A DNA stretch of 64,000 bases, taken from positions 8,349 to 72,348 of the forward strand of contig CALRPI020000020.1 in the NCBI GenBank assembly GCA_943370025.1. Direction: 5' to 3'. Positions 17,737 to 27,187 of this stretch are shown here, piece after piece; within the stretch, counting starts at the first letter, position 1; every line of letters begins with the position of its first letter. The notes under the pieces were generated by a model. The model was not told where the DNA came from and ran no database searches. It worked only from the letters and a program-made list of their open reading frames with translations. The translations under genes were made by a program, and so were the position numbers. This DNA is from JAAUUE01 sp943370025. GTDB taxonomy: Bacteria > Cyanobacteriota > Cyanobacteriia > Cyanobacteriales > JAAUUE01.

Positions 17737-19932
17737 CTATGGGAAGGTGTTTATTTCCTTTGCGAGAGTCTCGCTGTAATCTATCACGGCTGAGAGGTCT
17801 AGATAGTCATGGGCGTAGGTTTTGCGGAGCAAATTGTGGGGAATAAATTGATCGTATTTATGCAGTTTTTGGGGTTCCTCATCACTAGTTACCAAATCCT
17901 CCGCCGTGATGCCCGATTGACAAAAATTGACTAACTCCGTAGCAAGTTGTTCGATCGAACTATTTCTGCCCAATTTAACCACCAGAAAATAGGGCTGATT
18001 TCCTTTGATGCTTTTAATCTCTACTCGCTCTTGCCGGAGAATTTGCAGAATTTTGCCTAGGGTGTGATAGCCCTTAGTGCCTAACCAAGGGAAGATGGCA
18101 AAAATATTTTTCTCTAGATGAAAAATGGTGGTTTCCTTGCCTGCCATGGTTTTGAATAAATTCCGAGCAGTAGTTAATCTAGCGATCGCCTTGGGTTTCA
18201 AATAGCGATAAATGGTTTCTGCTTGGAGAATTTGCCGCATTTTTTGTAACACTTGGGTGTGGATATTGATGCTGCCGCCTCGCCAATTTACTGTCCCAGT
18301 TCCGGCAATGGGTTTAACAGCAATGGCTTTAGTTTTGGGGTTGATTTCTACTACTTCCCAAGTCTTCCCAGCGAGGGTTAATTTACCTCCTATACTGGGG
18401 GCGATCGATACCTTGCCGATCGCCACCCCACCATGACAAACATCATAGGTAATTTGCTCAGCGAACACGCCATAAAACTGAAATGACCTAACTATTTTCT
18501 CCCCAGTTTCACCGAGAACTAAAAGATTATTTTCGGTTTTTTCTAAGTGTTCTAAACTAATTAAATAGTGCAACAATTGCCGAAATTCTGCCATAGTAAT
18601 TCGCTCAAAGGGAGCGAGATTGAAAATAGTTTGGGCTAAGTTATGGGGCGTAATTTCTCCTGCGGCTGCCACGATACTTAGGGTTTGTTGATAGAGTAAA
18701 CTGAGGGGATATTGCAGGGGGGAGATCGGTTCAATCCAGCGCTCTTCTAGGTAGAGTTGCATAATGGCGATCGTCTGCACCAGTAACCAGGGAATTTGCA
18801 CCGGAAAAAACTCCTCTCCTAATAACTCTGGTTCTGTACAAATAAACTGCATTCTCGAAGGTTCTCCCCTGCGTCCAGAACGTCCCAACCTTTGCAAAAA
18901 ACTTGCTACAGAACTGGGGGATTCTAGTTGAATTACTTGGTCTAATTGTCCGATATCAATCCCCATTTCTAAGCTCACCGTTGCTGCCGTTACTGCCAGA
19001 CTATGGGGGTCTTGCATGGCAGTTTCCGCAGCTTGCCGCAGACCGGGAGAAATGCTGCCATGATGGACATGGTAGACATCGGGATCACCTTGCTCTAGGG
19101 CAATCCGGCGGAGATTACTAATCACTTGCTCGGCTTGGGTTCTATTATTAGTAAAAATCAGAGATTTTCGCGATCGGGTTTGCTGAAAAATATATTGATA
19201 ATGGGATAAATTATGACTATCTTCTGGCTCTGTTTCTGGAGTACAGAAGTATTCTAAAGCCAACTGGATGCGGCGGTTGGTGGTTGCTACTTTGGTAGTT
19301 GTGACTAGCACCTTGCTGCCCGATCGCAACCAATCTTCTGCTTGGGCATAGTCCCCCAAGGTAGCTGATAATCCAATCCGGCGCAGGGGATGGGCGATAA
19401 ATTTCTCTAGCCTCGCCAATTGACAAAGAATTTGACTACCCCGCTGGGTTCCCATAAAGGCATGAATTTCATCAATAATTACAAACTGCAAATCATGAAA
19501 TAGAAAAGGCATGTGCTGAGATTTATTAATTAATAAACTTTCTAAAGATTCTGGAGTGATTTGTAAAATACCTTGGGGATTTTTGAGGAGATTCTTTTTG
19601 TGATTTTGATTGGTATCTCCATGCCAAGCGCAGACCTGAATATCCGCATATTGCAAGAGTTCATTTAGGCGATCGAACTGATTATTAATCAGGGCTTTAA
19701 TCGGACTAATATAAATTGCCCCAATAGTCCGGGGCGGTGATTCATGGAGTTTGGTAATTACTGGCAAAAATGCCGCCTCGGTTTTGCCAGCGGCGGTTCC
19801 TGCTGCCACTAATAAATGTCGATCGGTGGTGAAGATTACTTCACAGGCTTCTAGTTGGGCTGGTCGTAATTCTGTCCAACCTTGGTGATAGATATATTCT
19901 TGTAAGAAAGGAGCCAGTTGAGCAAAAGTCAT
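17737..19932 (-). CDS. Lhr-like superfamily 2 DEAD/DEAH helicase
   Basis: The protein has 731 residues. Helicase core motifs are Walker A VAAGTAAGKTEAA (about 42-54), motif II IIDEIHAF, motif III LSATLGD and motif VI QRLGRSGRRGEPSR. The DEIH box and the winged-helix plus C-terminal domain after it resemble Lhr-core helicases, which translocate 3'-5' on single strands in DNA repair. No nuclease domain is visible. It is shorter than full-length Lhr (about 1500 residues) and closer to Lhr-core length. Confidence 0.85.
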   Translation of the reverse strand: MTFAQLAPFLQEYIYHQGWTELRPAQLEACEVIFTTDRHLLVAAGTAAGKTEAAFLPVITKLHESPPRTIGAIYISPIKALINNQFDRLNELLQYADIQVCAWHGDTNQNHKKNLLKNPQGILQITPESLESLLINKSQHMPFLFHDLQFVIIDEIHAFMGTQRGSQILCQLARLEKFIAHPLRRIGLSATLGDYAQAEDWLRSGSKVLVTTTKVATTNRRIQLALEYFCTPETEPEDSHNLSHYQYIFQQTRSRKSLIFTNNRTQAEQVISNLRRIALEQGDPDVYHVHHGSISPGLRQAAETAMQDPHSLAVTAATVSLEMGIDIGQLDQVIQLESPSSVASFLQRLGRSGRRGEPSRMQFICTEPELLGEEFFPVQIPWLLVQTIAIMQLYLEERWIEPISPLQYPLSLLYQQTLSIVAAAGEITPHNLAQTIFNLAPFERITMAEFRQLLHYLISLEHLEKTENNLLVLGETGEKIVRSFQFYGVFAEQITYDVCHGGVAIGKVSIAPSIGGKLTLAGKTWEVVEINPKTKAIAVKPIAGTGTVNWRGGSINIHTQVLQKMRQILQAETIYRYLKPKAIARLTTARNLFKTMAGKETTIFHLEKNIFAIFPWLGTKGYHTLGKILQILRQERVEIKSIKGNQPYFLVVKLGRNSSIEQLATELVNFCQSGITAEDLVTSDEEPQKLHKYDQFIPHNLLRKTYAHDYLDLSAVIDYSETLAKEINTFP

Positions 19933-19941
19933 AGAATTTTC

Positions 19942-20022
19942 TGGCGATTGAAACCGCAGCTATGGGAGCAGGCGGTTGAAACCGCAGCTACAGGAACGAA
20001 GTCCGCCTGCGCGGACTGGGAA
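19942..20022. repeat. REP-like palindrome, tandem head
   Basis: GCGATTGAAACCGC and then GGCGGTTGAAACCGC are followed by the linker AGCTACAGGAACGAAG and the hairpin TCCGCCTGCGCGGACT. It lies 9 bases after the helicase start and 22 bases before the end of the transposase gene, so the Y1 gene is flanked on both sides by REP-like units. Confidence 0.8.
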
Positions 20023-20043
20023 ATATTTGTTTACTTATCTATT

Positions 20044-20463
20044 TTAGGTGGTTGGTATAGGGATTTCCCATGAGGGGATGTCGGTTTGTTGTTGATGATG
20101 ATTTACTTGGTTTTTAATGTAGTCAACAATAGGATCGAGGTCTTGGTGATTGGTGGTGAAGGCGGCGTAACTTCCTTGCCATTTGAAGAATGTATCTGGG
20201 TTAATTTGGTAATTCATGGAGTGGGATGAACTGCCTTTGATTTGTTTGATGAGGGTGGCGATCGCCAGGGTGGCTGGAAAACCTGTGAGCAAATGAACAT
20301 GGTCTGCAATGCCGCCGATCGCAATTACATGGCATCCTAATTGTTTGCATTCGGAGGCTATAACGTTGTAAATCGGTTCTTGAATCTCTGGGGTAATCAG
20401 GGGGAGGCGATCCCATGTTGCCCAAACTAGATGCACGTACAACTGGGTAAAATTATTCCTCAT
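20044..20463 (-). CDS. Y1 tyrosine transposase (IS200/IS605- or RAYT-like)
   Basis: This 139-residue single-domain HUH nuclease has the metal-binding HUH motif DHVHLL (His55, His57), WQGSYAAF at 95-102, and the putative nucleophile Tyr115 in DYIKNQ. Y1 enzymes cut single-stranded DNA at hairpins and move IS200-type elements or REP palindromes. No TnpB partner is present. REP-like palindromes flank the gene on both sides and fill the next 780 bases. WQGSY suggests IS200-type TnpA; the location suggests a RAYT-like role. Family motifs appear intact, so it is probably active. Confidence 0.85.
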   Translation of the reverse strand: MRNNFTQLYVHLVWATWDRLPLITPEIQEPIYNVIASECKQLGCHVIAIGGIADHVHLLTGFPATLAIATLIKQIKGSSSHSMNYQINPDTFFKWQGSYAAFTTNHQDLDPIVDYIKNQVNHHQQQTDIPSWEIPIPTT

Positions 20464-20490
20464 ACCTCATTTTTTTAATCTATTTTTATG

Positions 20491-21165
20491 GAGCAGGCGG
20501 TTGAAACCGCAGAATTAAAATCTAGGGGGCGGTTTCAACCGCAGCTACAGGAGCAAAGTCCACCTGCATGAACTGGGAAATCCTACCACAATCTCGTCTA
20601 CTTCGCAGCAGGCGGTTGAAACCGCAGCTATAGGAACAAAGTCCACCTTCGTGGACTCGGAAATATTCATAAATTTTCTGGTTTTATAATACATCCCAAA
20701 TCTCTTCTACCTCTTAGTCCGCGAAGGCAGGCGGTTGAAACCGCAGCTATAGAAACAAAGTCCACCTTCGTGGACTCGGAAATATTCATAAATTTTCTGA
20801 TTTTAGAATACACTCCAAATCTTAATCCACCTCTTAGTCCGCGAAGGCGGACTTCGTTCGTGTAGCCGCGATTTCAATCGCCCCATAACGGCGGACTTCG
20901 ATCGCCCTCATTCAATCCTCCAAATGCGATCGCCCTGATTCGATCGCCTCTCTATTTCGTTATCATGACGAAGGCAGCAGGCGGTTGAAATCAGAGAAGG
21001 TAGGCGGTTGAAACCGCAGCTATAGGAACAAAGTCCACCTTCGTGGACTGGGAAATATTCATGAATTTTCTGGTTTTATAATACATCCCAAATCTCAATC
21101 TATCTCTTAGTCCGCGAAGGCGGACTTCGTTCGTGTAGCCGCGATTTTAATCGCCCCTTTTCGAT
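20491..21165. repeat. Cluster of REP/BIME-like palindromes with ~115-base tandem amplification
   Basis: At least seven units carry the pattern GGCGGTTGAAACCGC, linker AGCTATAGGAACAAAG, hairpin TCCACCTTCGTGGACT, then GGAAATATTCATAAATTTTC. Three near-identical blocks start near 20609, 20727 and 21001. Inverted half units (AGTCCGCGAAGGCGGACT followed by a GCGATTTcAATCGC arm) are interleaved. No ORF with coding character is seen in this 780-base gap between the transposase and the STAND gene. Confidence 0.85.
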
Positions 21166-21243
21166 CGCCTCTCAAAAGTCGGGAATCTAACTAAAATCGC
21201 CCCATCAACCCCAAAACCCAGCCAGATTTGCGACTTTTCCTCT

Positions 21244-23955
21244 TCAAATCGCCCCATCTCCATCAATCTTCAATAGCAGCGCCTCGCAATCTGCCGCTAG
21301 GGGAATCCCCAACTCTGTCGCCAGTGCCAACGCCTGCTGACAATATTGCCGTGCCACCTCCACCTCGCCTAGGGCTTGATGTACTTCTGCCAAATATTTA
21401 AGGGCTGTTGCCTCCCCTGCTGGACTATGAATTGCACGGAAAATCTCTAAAACTGCTTGTAAGTTTCCTAAAGCTTCTGGATATTGCTTTAGCTTAATTT
21501 GAGTAATCCCCATATTGCCTAGGGCATTACCTTCACCCCGTTGATCGCCTACCTCCCGTGCAATAGTCAGGTATTGCTGATGGAAGTTGATCGCTAGATC
21601 GTACTGCCCCAGACTGTCGTAGACAAGCCCAAGATTACCTAGGGAATTACCTTCACCCTGTCGATCACAAATCTCCTGTTTAATGATGAGGGATTGCTGA
21701 TGGAAGTTGATCGCTAGATCGCACTGCCCCAGACTGTTGTAGGCAAGCCCCAAATTGCCTAGGGAACTACCTTCACCCCGACGATCGCCAATCTCCTGTG
21801 CAATGGTCAGGTATTGCTGATGGAAGTTGATCGCTAGATCGTACTGCCCCAGATTTTTGTAGGCAATCCCCAGATTGCCTAGGGCATTACCTTCACCCTG
21901 TTGATCGCCAATCTCCCGTGCAATGATTAAGGATTGCTCGTAATAATCAATAGCAATTGGGTAATTACCCAGCAACGCATAATAATTACCCAGCATTTTG
22001 AGAAAGACTACATCGGCATCAAGAGTAGATTTTTTAAGGATTTTCTGACTTGTTACTATCCCTTCTGGATATAAGCCCCAATCAAATAGCTGTCTAAGAA
22101 TATCTTTTTTCCTAAAAGAATCTAGGGGCGTTAAAAGAATATCTTTTGCTGCTTCCCAATCCTCAATCTCACAATAATGATCAATCGCCTCTAAATAACC
22201 TCGCACTTTCTCCAAATTAGAGTCATCAGCCGCAGGTTGATAAACCGTCAACCACAAATGGGCTGCTTGACGTTCCGCAGCTTGCCAAGCATCAGGATCA
22301 GCTTTCAGTAAATTGTAGGCAAGGTCACGGATCAGATTGTGTTGGCGGATTGCTCTTTCTTCCTTCTCGATCAAAGCATGATCTCCCAAAACTCCATAGG
22401 CTGCTTTTTGTTGTTGGTGAGTCCGATCGCCCATCATCCCCAACCAAAACTTTTTCGGCACCGGACGGCGAAACACTGCACTGCGACAGAGCAAATCTAG
22501 GGCATCCTGCGGCAGCTTTAATAAGGATTTCTTCAGCCGTTCCCGCACCTTGCGATCAAGAGCCTCGTTGTATTCCGTCTCCGCCAAACCAGTAGATTGC
22601 AACTCCCGCGCCACCCCCTCAAACTCCCGTTGATATTCCCGCCAAAAACCAAGCACATCCCCCTCAAATTCCTGCAAAATTTCCTCCGCCATCACCTTCA
22701 ACACCAAAGGATGCCCCTCGTAGGTTTGGGCAATCTTCGAGAGAATATCCCCATGATCTGATGCCACGCCCCGTTTTGCAAAAAATTCCAGTTGTTGCTT
22801 TTCCTCCAATAGCCCTCCCAATCGATATTCTGCCCAAGTCTTCGGGTAGCGATCGGCAAACTCTCCCAGAGCGATCGGGAATACCTGCGAAGTCAACACC
22901 AACCGACTACCCAGATCGGATTCTGTCAAACACCGCTGAAGAAAAACTGCCCAGTAAGCATCCACAAATTCCGTTGGCTGGTCTGGGTTCAGTAACCGCT
23001 CCAAGGAATCCATCTGAATCCAGTAGGAAGAAGATTTCAGCTTTTGGATCAGTCTTTGGGCAATTTGTTCAGGATTATTCCGTAGCTGCGGGTCAAGGTC
23101 AACATCCCCCATCTTCCCCAACAGTTCCGCCGCCACCGTCCCAAAATCTTGGCTCTGTCCCTCCAAAATCTCCAAATAAACCCATTCAAAAGATGGCTCA
23201 TTCTCCCAAGCCCGACTCGCCACACATTCCCCCAGCGTCGTCTTGCCAATCCCCGACATCCCCGTAATCCACGCCAACCGAGTCTGCCCCTGCAACTTCT
23301 CCAGCAGGTCCCTAATTATTTCTTCCCGTCCCGTAAAGGTTGCCGGGTCATAGGTCGATGGTTTTGGTGCTTCTTTTTTAGTAACTTTCTTGCCCAAGAG
23401 AACCGGAGTCTGGTGTTCAGGAATACCAGCTAATTGAATCGCATTGCAACCCATCTTATAGGCAAACTCAAAGGATTTCCCCGCCCCCACCGCCGCATAG
23501 AACCCCACCGCAAATTCGATCGCCGCCCGATCTCCAATCTCCTGATTCATGCCAATCACATAATCAATATGTTCTGCGATCGCCTCCGCCTGCACCTCGG
23601 TATGGCAAGCATTCAACACCACACATTCCAATCGTTCCCCAAAAAGCTGGCACAAACTCGCCATTGATTCCGAACTAACCAGCGTCGGATTTCCAGCCAC
23701 ATCTTCAAAAATCAAACCCTCTTCCCCAGCCCCATGCCCCGTGAAATGGACAATCTGGGGGTCAAAATCTAACATCGCCTGCTGAATATCCCGCGATCGA
23801 GCCGAGCCGACAGAATTAATTGGGACTTTGCCATAACCCACTATCCGCAACCTTTCCTTAATTTCCCGTTCCTCTTCCTGAAGCCTTAAGGGACTAGTTT
23901 CCCTAGGATTTGCAGCTAACAACAAAATCGATCGTAAAGCAGGAGTCTCACTCAT
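21244..23955 (-). CDS. CHAT - NB-ARC - TPR STAND protein
   Basis: The protein has 903 residues. The N-terminal CHAT caspase-like protease has the dyad His74 in VHFTGHG and Cys117 in VLNACHTE. After a linker, a STAND ATPase begins with P-loop GMSGIGKTT (232-240) and the NB-ARC-type stretch SRLVLTSQ. The C-terminus has at least five tetratricopeptide repeats of the GNALGNLGIAYxxLGQYDLAI type (about 650-860), almost identical at DNA level. The architecture is that of a signal-triggered protease: TPRs sense, the NTPase oligomerises, CHAT cleaves. Prokaryotic relatives act in anti-phage or programmed-death systems; its target here is unknown. Confidence 0.88.
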   Translation of the reverse strand: MSETPALRSILLLAANPRETSPLRLQEEEREIKERLRIVGYGKVPINSVGSARSRDIQQAMLDFDPQIVHFTGHGAGEEGLIFEDVAGNPTLVSSESMASLCQLFGERLECVVLNACHTEVQAEAIAEHIDYVIGMNQEIGDRAAIEFAVGFYAAVGAGKSFEFAYKMGCNAIQLAGIPEHQTPVLLGKKVTKKEAPKPSTYDPATFTGREEIIRDLLEKLQGQTRLAWITGMSGIGKTTLGECVASRAWENEPSFEWVYLEILEGQSQDFGTVAAELLGKMGDVDLDPQLRNNPEQIAQRLIQKLKSSSYWIQMDSLERLLNPDQPTEFVDAYWAVFLQRCLTESDLGSRLVLTSQVFPIALGEFADRYPKTWAEYRLGGLLEEKQQLEFFAKRGVASDHGDILSKIAQTYEGHPLVLKVMAEEILQEFEGDVLGFWREYQREFEGVARELQSTGLAETEYNEALDRKVRERLKKSLLKLPQDALDLLCRSAVFRRPVPKKFWLGMMGDRTHQQQKAAYGVLGDHALIEKEERAIRQHNLIRDLAYNLLKADPDAWQAAERQAAHLWLTVYQPAADDSNLEKVRGYLEAIDHYCEIEDWEAAKDILLTPLDSFRKKDILRQLFDWGLYPEGIVTSQKILKKSTLDADVVFLKMLGNYYALLGNYPIAIDYYEQSLIIAREIGDQQGEGNALGNLGIAYKNLGQYDLAINFHQQYLTIAQEIGDRRGEGSSLGNLGLAYNSLGQCDLAINFHQQSLIIKQEICDRQGEGNSLGNLGLVYDSLGQYDLAINFHQQYLTIAREVGDQRGEGNALGNMGITQIKLKQYPEALGNLQAVLEIFRAIHSPAGEATALKYLAEVHQALGEVEVARQYCQQALALATELGIPLAADCEALLLKIDGDGAI

Positions 23956-24074
23956 GGAAATTGGCGCAGCTAGTTGAATATTTTTAATTGTATAGCATCA
24001 GGAGTTGTGGAATTTTTTGCGGGTGCAGAACACCCGCAAAAAATTCCATATGCGTAAGTTCTTATCCTTATGCT

Positions 24075-24129
24075 CGGCGGTTGAAACCGCAGCTACAAGA
24101 GCAAAGCCCGTCGGCGCGGACTGGGAAAT
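24075..24129. repeat. REP-like palindrome upstream of the STAND gene
   Basis: GGCGGTTGAAACCGC, AGCTACAAGAGCAAAG and a degenerate CCCGTCGGCGCGGACT hairpin are followed by GGGAAATA. It has the same organisation as the 20-21 kb cluster. It lies between the STAND gene and the histidine kinase. Confidence 0.75.
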
Positions 24130-24171
24130 AGGGATATTGTTTCACCCAAACTTGTGATTACAAATAACCTC

Positions 24172-26754
24172 TCACTTTGCTTGACTAATAGGAATCGTGA
24201 CAATGAATTCTGTTCCTTCATTTAGTTGAGAATTAAACTTTAATTCACCACCATGTTTTTCGACGATCACTTGATAGCTAATGGCTAGCCCCAAACCAGT
24301 TCCTTTACCTACGGGTTTCGTAGTAAAGAAATGATCAAAGAGTTTACTTTGATATTCTTCTGGGACACCACCAGCATTATCCCGAATCCGAATAGTTATG
24401 TGGTTGGGGGAAGTAGATTCGGTTGTAATCCAAATAGTCGGATCGGGACTATTTCCGCCTTCTATGACTTGGGCATGATCGGCAAAATGGGAAATCAAGG
24501 CATCGATCGCATTCCCCAATAAATTCATAAATACCTGATTCAATTCCCCTACGTAGCATTCCACCAAAGGCAATTGACCATAATTTCTGACTACTATAAT
24601 TTCTGGGCGGGTCGGCTCTGGTTTTAGGCGATGCTGCAAGATCATCAGAGTACTATCAATTCCGGTATGGATATCTACAGACTTAACTGCTGATTCATCT
24701 AGGCGAGAAAAGTTGCGCAGGGAAACAACAATTTTTTGGATTCTCTCTGCACCTACCTGCATCGATTGCATTAATTTGGGTAAATCTAGGGTCAAAAAAT
24801 CCGCATCTATTTCCTTTGCCGCCGCCTGCACTGCCGGGGGCAAATCTTTTTCATGCTCCTGCACAATCTGCATTAGCCCTAACAAATCTTTGGTATATTC
24901 TTGGGCGTAGGTAATATTGCCTTGAATAAAACTCACCGGGTTATTAATTTCATGGGCAATCCCCGCCACCATTTGTCCTAGGCTTGACATCTTTTCTGTC
25001 TGGACTAACTGAGTCTGAGTTTGGCGTAGTTGAGAGACTAAGGATTCCAATTGCTCGGTTTTTGTGCGTAACTCTGCCTCGGAAGTCCGCAGGGCAATTT
25101 CAGCCTGTTTCCGATCGCTAATATCCATCACCGTCCCCAAGATGCCAACCAACTGTCCCTGCTCCCAGATCGGCTGTCCTTTGCCATGCACATAACGAAT
25201 TTCTCCCCTGCCATCAAGTAATCGATAATCGATCGTAAAAGGCTGTTGAGTTTCTTGCACTTGCTGTAAAGCTTGCTCCACTGCAACCCGATCATCTGGG
25301 TGGACTATCTGTATTGCTTCTTCATAGGTGGGGGCGATCGCCCTTGGTATTAGTCCATAGATACGAAACATCTCTTCAGACCAAATAAATTTCTGGGAAG
25401 CAAGATCAAACTGCCAACTACCCATGTGCGCTACCCGCTGAGCCTCGGTTAATTTTCCTTCCCGCTCTGCCACTTCGGCTAAAGATTGCTGCAACTTGCT
25501 AGCCATGCGATGAAAAGCATTAGCCAAGATACCCAGTTCATCTTCTCGCTCAATGGGCAGAGCCTGATCCCAACTGCCCCCCGCTACGGCTCTAGCTGCG
25601 GCAGCCAACCGGATAATTGGTCGGGCTAACCATTGAGAAGTTATTAAGCCAATTAGGGTGGCGATCGCTGCGGCTGCCAAACAAAGCAGGATCGTCGATC
25701 GCTTAATGGCATCTACTTCCGCCATGAAATCTGCTTCCGGGACTACGACCACGATCAACCAATCGATCCCCGCACTATCTTGGAAAGGCAAGACTTGCAA
25801 GAATTGCTTTTGATTAGCGATGGCAAAATCTAATTGCTGAGGCGTACTAATATCTAATCGGGATCCAAAGCTGTTGGCTAGGTATTGGGTAGTTTCTTGA
25901 GTAACCCGGTCTTTGCTCTCAATGGCTTTAACCCGCTGGAATTTATCATTATTCTTGATCAAGGAAACCTCCTTGGAACTAGCAACCAAAAGACCAGACG
26001 ATCGCTCAAGAATAAAAGTTTGTCCAGTTTTCCCCACCTTTAAGCTCTGCAAGAAATCTCCCACTTGGGAAAGACGGATCGTATTCGCTAAGACACCTTG
26101 AAAGCGTCCTTGGTTATCTGAGACTGGCACGCCGTGGGCAATCAGCAGCGTCGGATCAGAAAAATGCGGAAAAATCGGACTCCACGCCGGTTTCTGGGAC
26201 TGGGATACTGCCTGATACCAAGGGCGAGTCCGGGGATCGTAGTTTTTGGTGGATTTAACTAATTTCTCCCTCTCCCCAGCCACATTCAGGGCATAGATTT
26301 GCAAATCGTAACCAGTACTGGCATCAGCAACCATCATCAGCATCTTGCCATCTTTCATTTGGTCGGTGGCAATAAAAGTTTTCTCTTCGTTGCCAAACCC
26401 AATCATGTTCAAACTAGGCGATCGCTTAGTCTGCCGCCACAGGTAAGAATTCCACGGCTGAGAATTGGCAATATTCAACATCCCTAAATTAATCGCATCT
26501 AGATTAGCTTGATTAATTTGCTTTGGAGTATCTAGATAGCTGAGTAAATTCTGATTAATTCTGGAAACGGTTTCTTGGCGCAATTGACTAGCCACCTCAT
26601 TCACCGCCTGCTGACCACTCCGCAGCGACAACCACCCCACCAGACCTACTGCCAGCACAATTTGGCTAATGAACGGCACAATCAAAGCAGTGGTAAAAAT
26701 TACCTGTAAGTGAGATTTCTGAGCATCAGGAGTATCAGAGCGGAGCATAGTCAT
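24172..26754 (-). CDS. dCache-HAMP-PAS sensor histidine kinase
   Basis: The protein has 860 residues. An N-terminal helix (about 20-42) and a second helix (about 348-370) enclose an extracytoplasmic double-Cache domain. HAMP (about 370-425), PAS/PAC (about 440-555) and a coiled coil follow. The kinase core has His601 in GIAHEINNPVSF, N-box NQVFMNLLGNAIDAL, G1 RDNAGGVPE, and G2 GTGLGLAISYQV. It should autophosphorylate in response to an external small-molecule ligand. No response regulator is adjacent, so it is an orphan kinase. Confidence 0.92.
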   Translation of the reverse strand: MTMLRSDTPDAQKSHLQVIFTTALIVPFISQIVLAVGLVGWLSLRSGQQAVNEVASQLRQETVSRINQNLLSYLDTPKQINQANLDAINLGMLNIANSQPWNSYLWRQTKRSPSLNMIGFGNEEKTFIATDQMKDGKMLMMVADASTGYDLQIYALNVAGEREKLVKSTKNYDPRTRPWYQAVSQSQKPAWSPIFPHFSDPTLLIAHGVPVSDNQGRFQGVLANTIRLSQVGDFLQSLKVGKTGQTFILERSSGLLVASSKEVSLIKNNDKFQRVKAIESKDRVTQETTQYLANSFGSRLDISTPQQLDFAIANQKQFLQVLPFQDSAGIDWLIVVVVPEADFMAEVDAIKRSTILLCLAAAAIATLIGLITSQWLARPIIRLAAAARAVAGGSWDQALPIEREDELGILANAFHRMASKLQQSLAEVAEREGKLTEAQRVAHMGSWQFDLASQKFIWSEEMFRIYGLIPRAIAPTYEEAIQIVHPDDRVAVEQALQQVQETQQPFTIDYRLLDGRGEIRYVHGKGQPIWEQGQLVGILGTVMDISDRKQAEIALRTSEAELRTKTEQLESLVSQLRQTQTQLVQTEKMSSLGQMVAGIAHEINNPVSFIQGNITYAQEYTKDLLGLMQIVQEHEKDLPPAVQAAAKEIDADFLTLDLPKLMQSMQVGAERIQKIVVSLRNFSRLDESAVKSVDIHTGIDSTLMILQHRLKPEPTRPEIIVVRNYGQLPLVECYVGELNQVFMNLLGNAIDALISHFADHAQVIEGGNSPDPTIWITTESTSPNHITIRIRDNAGGVPEEYQSKLFDHFFTTKPVGKGTGLGLAISYQVIVEKHGGELKFNSQLNEGTEFIVTIPISQAK

Positions 26755-27187
26755 TTTTGCCTAATACAGTAACTTTTTATCTAAATGGAATCTGGGGCAT
26801 TTCCTAGCATATTTAACAATGGAATCTAGTATATTTCCTGAAATATTGACTAGGTTTGTTTTTTTGTGGGCTGTGATGACCTTCAGTCCATACGAAAACT
26901 GCTGTATGTCTAAGCAATAGCAACCATCAAAGCAGAAATATTGTACTTAACTATAACAATCTCCAAGGAATCATGTCTATTCATATATTTAGGTAGGGCT
27001 TGCTGAATAAGTCTAGTGATCGAATCTAGCCGCCATACAGCTTGCAAATAATGGGGTTCTTGATCGATTTCTAAATTTATCCGCCAATTTCCCATCAAAA
27101 GTGCATAAGTCCTGTTCTAAAGTGGCTAGAAGGTCTGATTTTGCATTCCCCGCAGGGGGCGAAAAATCAGACTTTATCAATAGTCTC
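26755..27187. other. 434-base gap with dispersed repeats
   Basis: It contains a GTGGGCTG..CAGTCCAT palindrome near 26868-26894 and, at 27134-27172, a CTGATTTT / AAAAATCAG hairpin of the dispersed ctagaaggtctga family. Two short frames of about 60 codons overlap here, with no recognisable family and no ribosome site, so I do not call them genes. Confidence 0.5.
27127..27180. repeat. ctagaaggtctga-family hairpin element, copy 1
   Basis: CTAGAAGGTCTGATTTT, a GC-rich CCCCGCAGGGGG core and CGAAAAATCAGA form a stem-loop. Related copies lie at 40546-40590, 56033-56077 and 56807-56857. It is placed just past the pxcA stop and could terminate it. Confidence 0.65.

Noticed and set aside
20491..21165. 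CRISPR array
   Set aside because: Repeats are palindromic, unequal in spacing and of both orientations; the spacer-like parts are themselves repeated. This fits REP/BIME elements.
22350..23667. Plus-strand frames opposite the STAND gene
   Set aside because: Their proline- and serine-rich composition is a reflection of the real minus-strand gene, and none matches a family.
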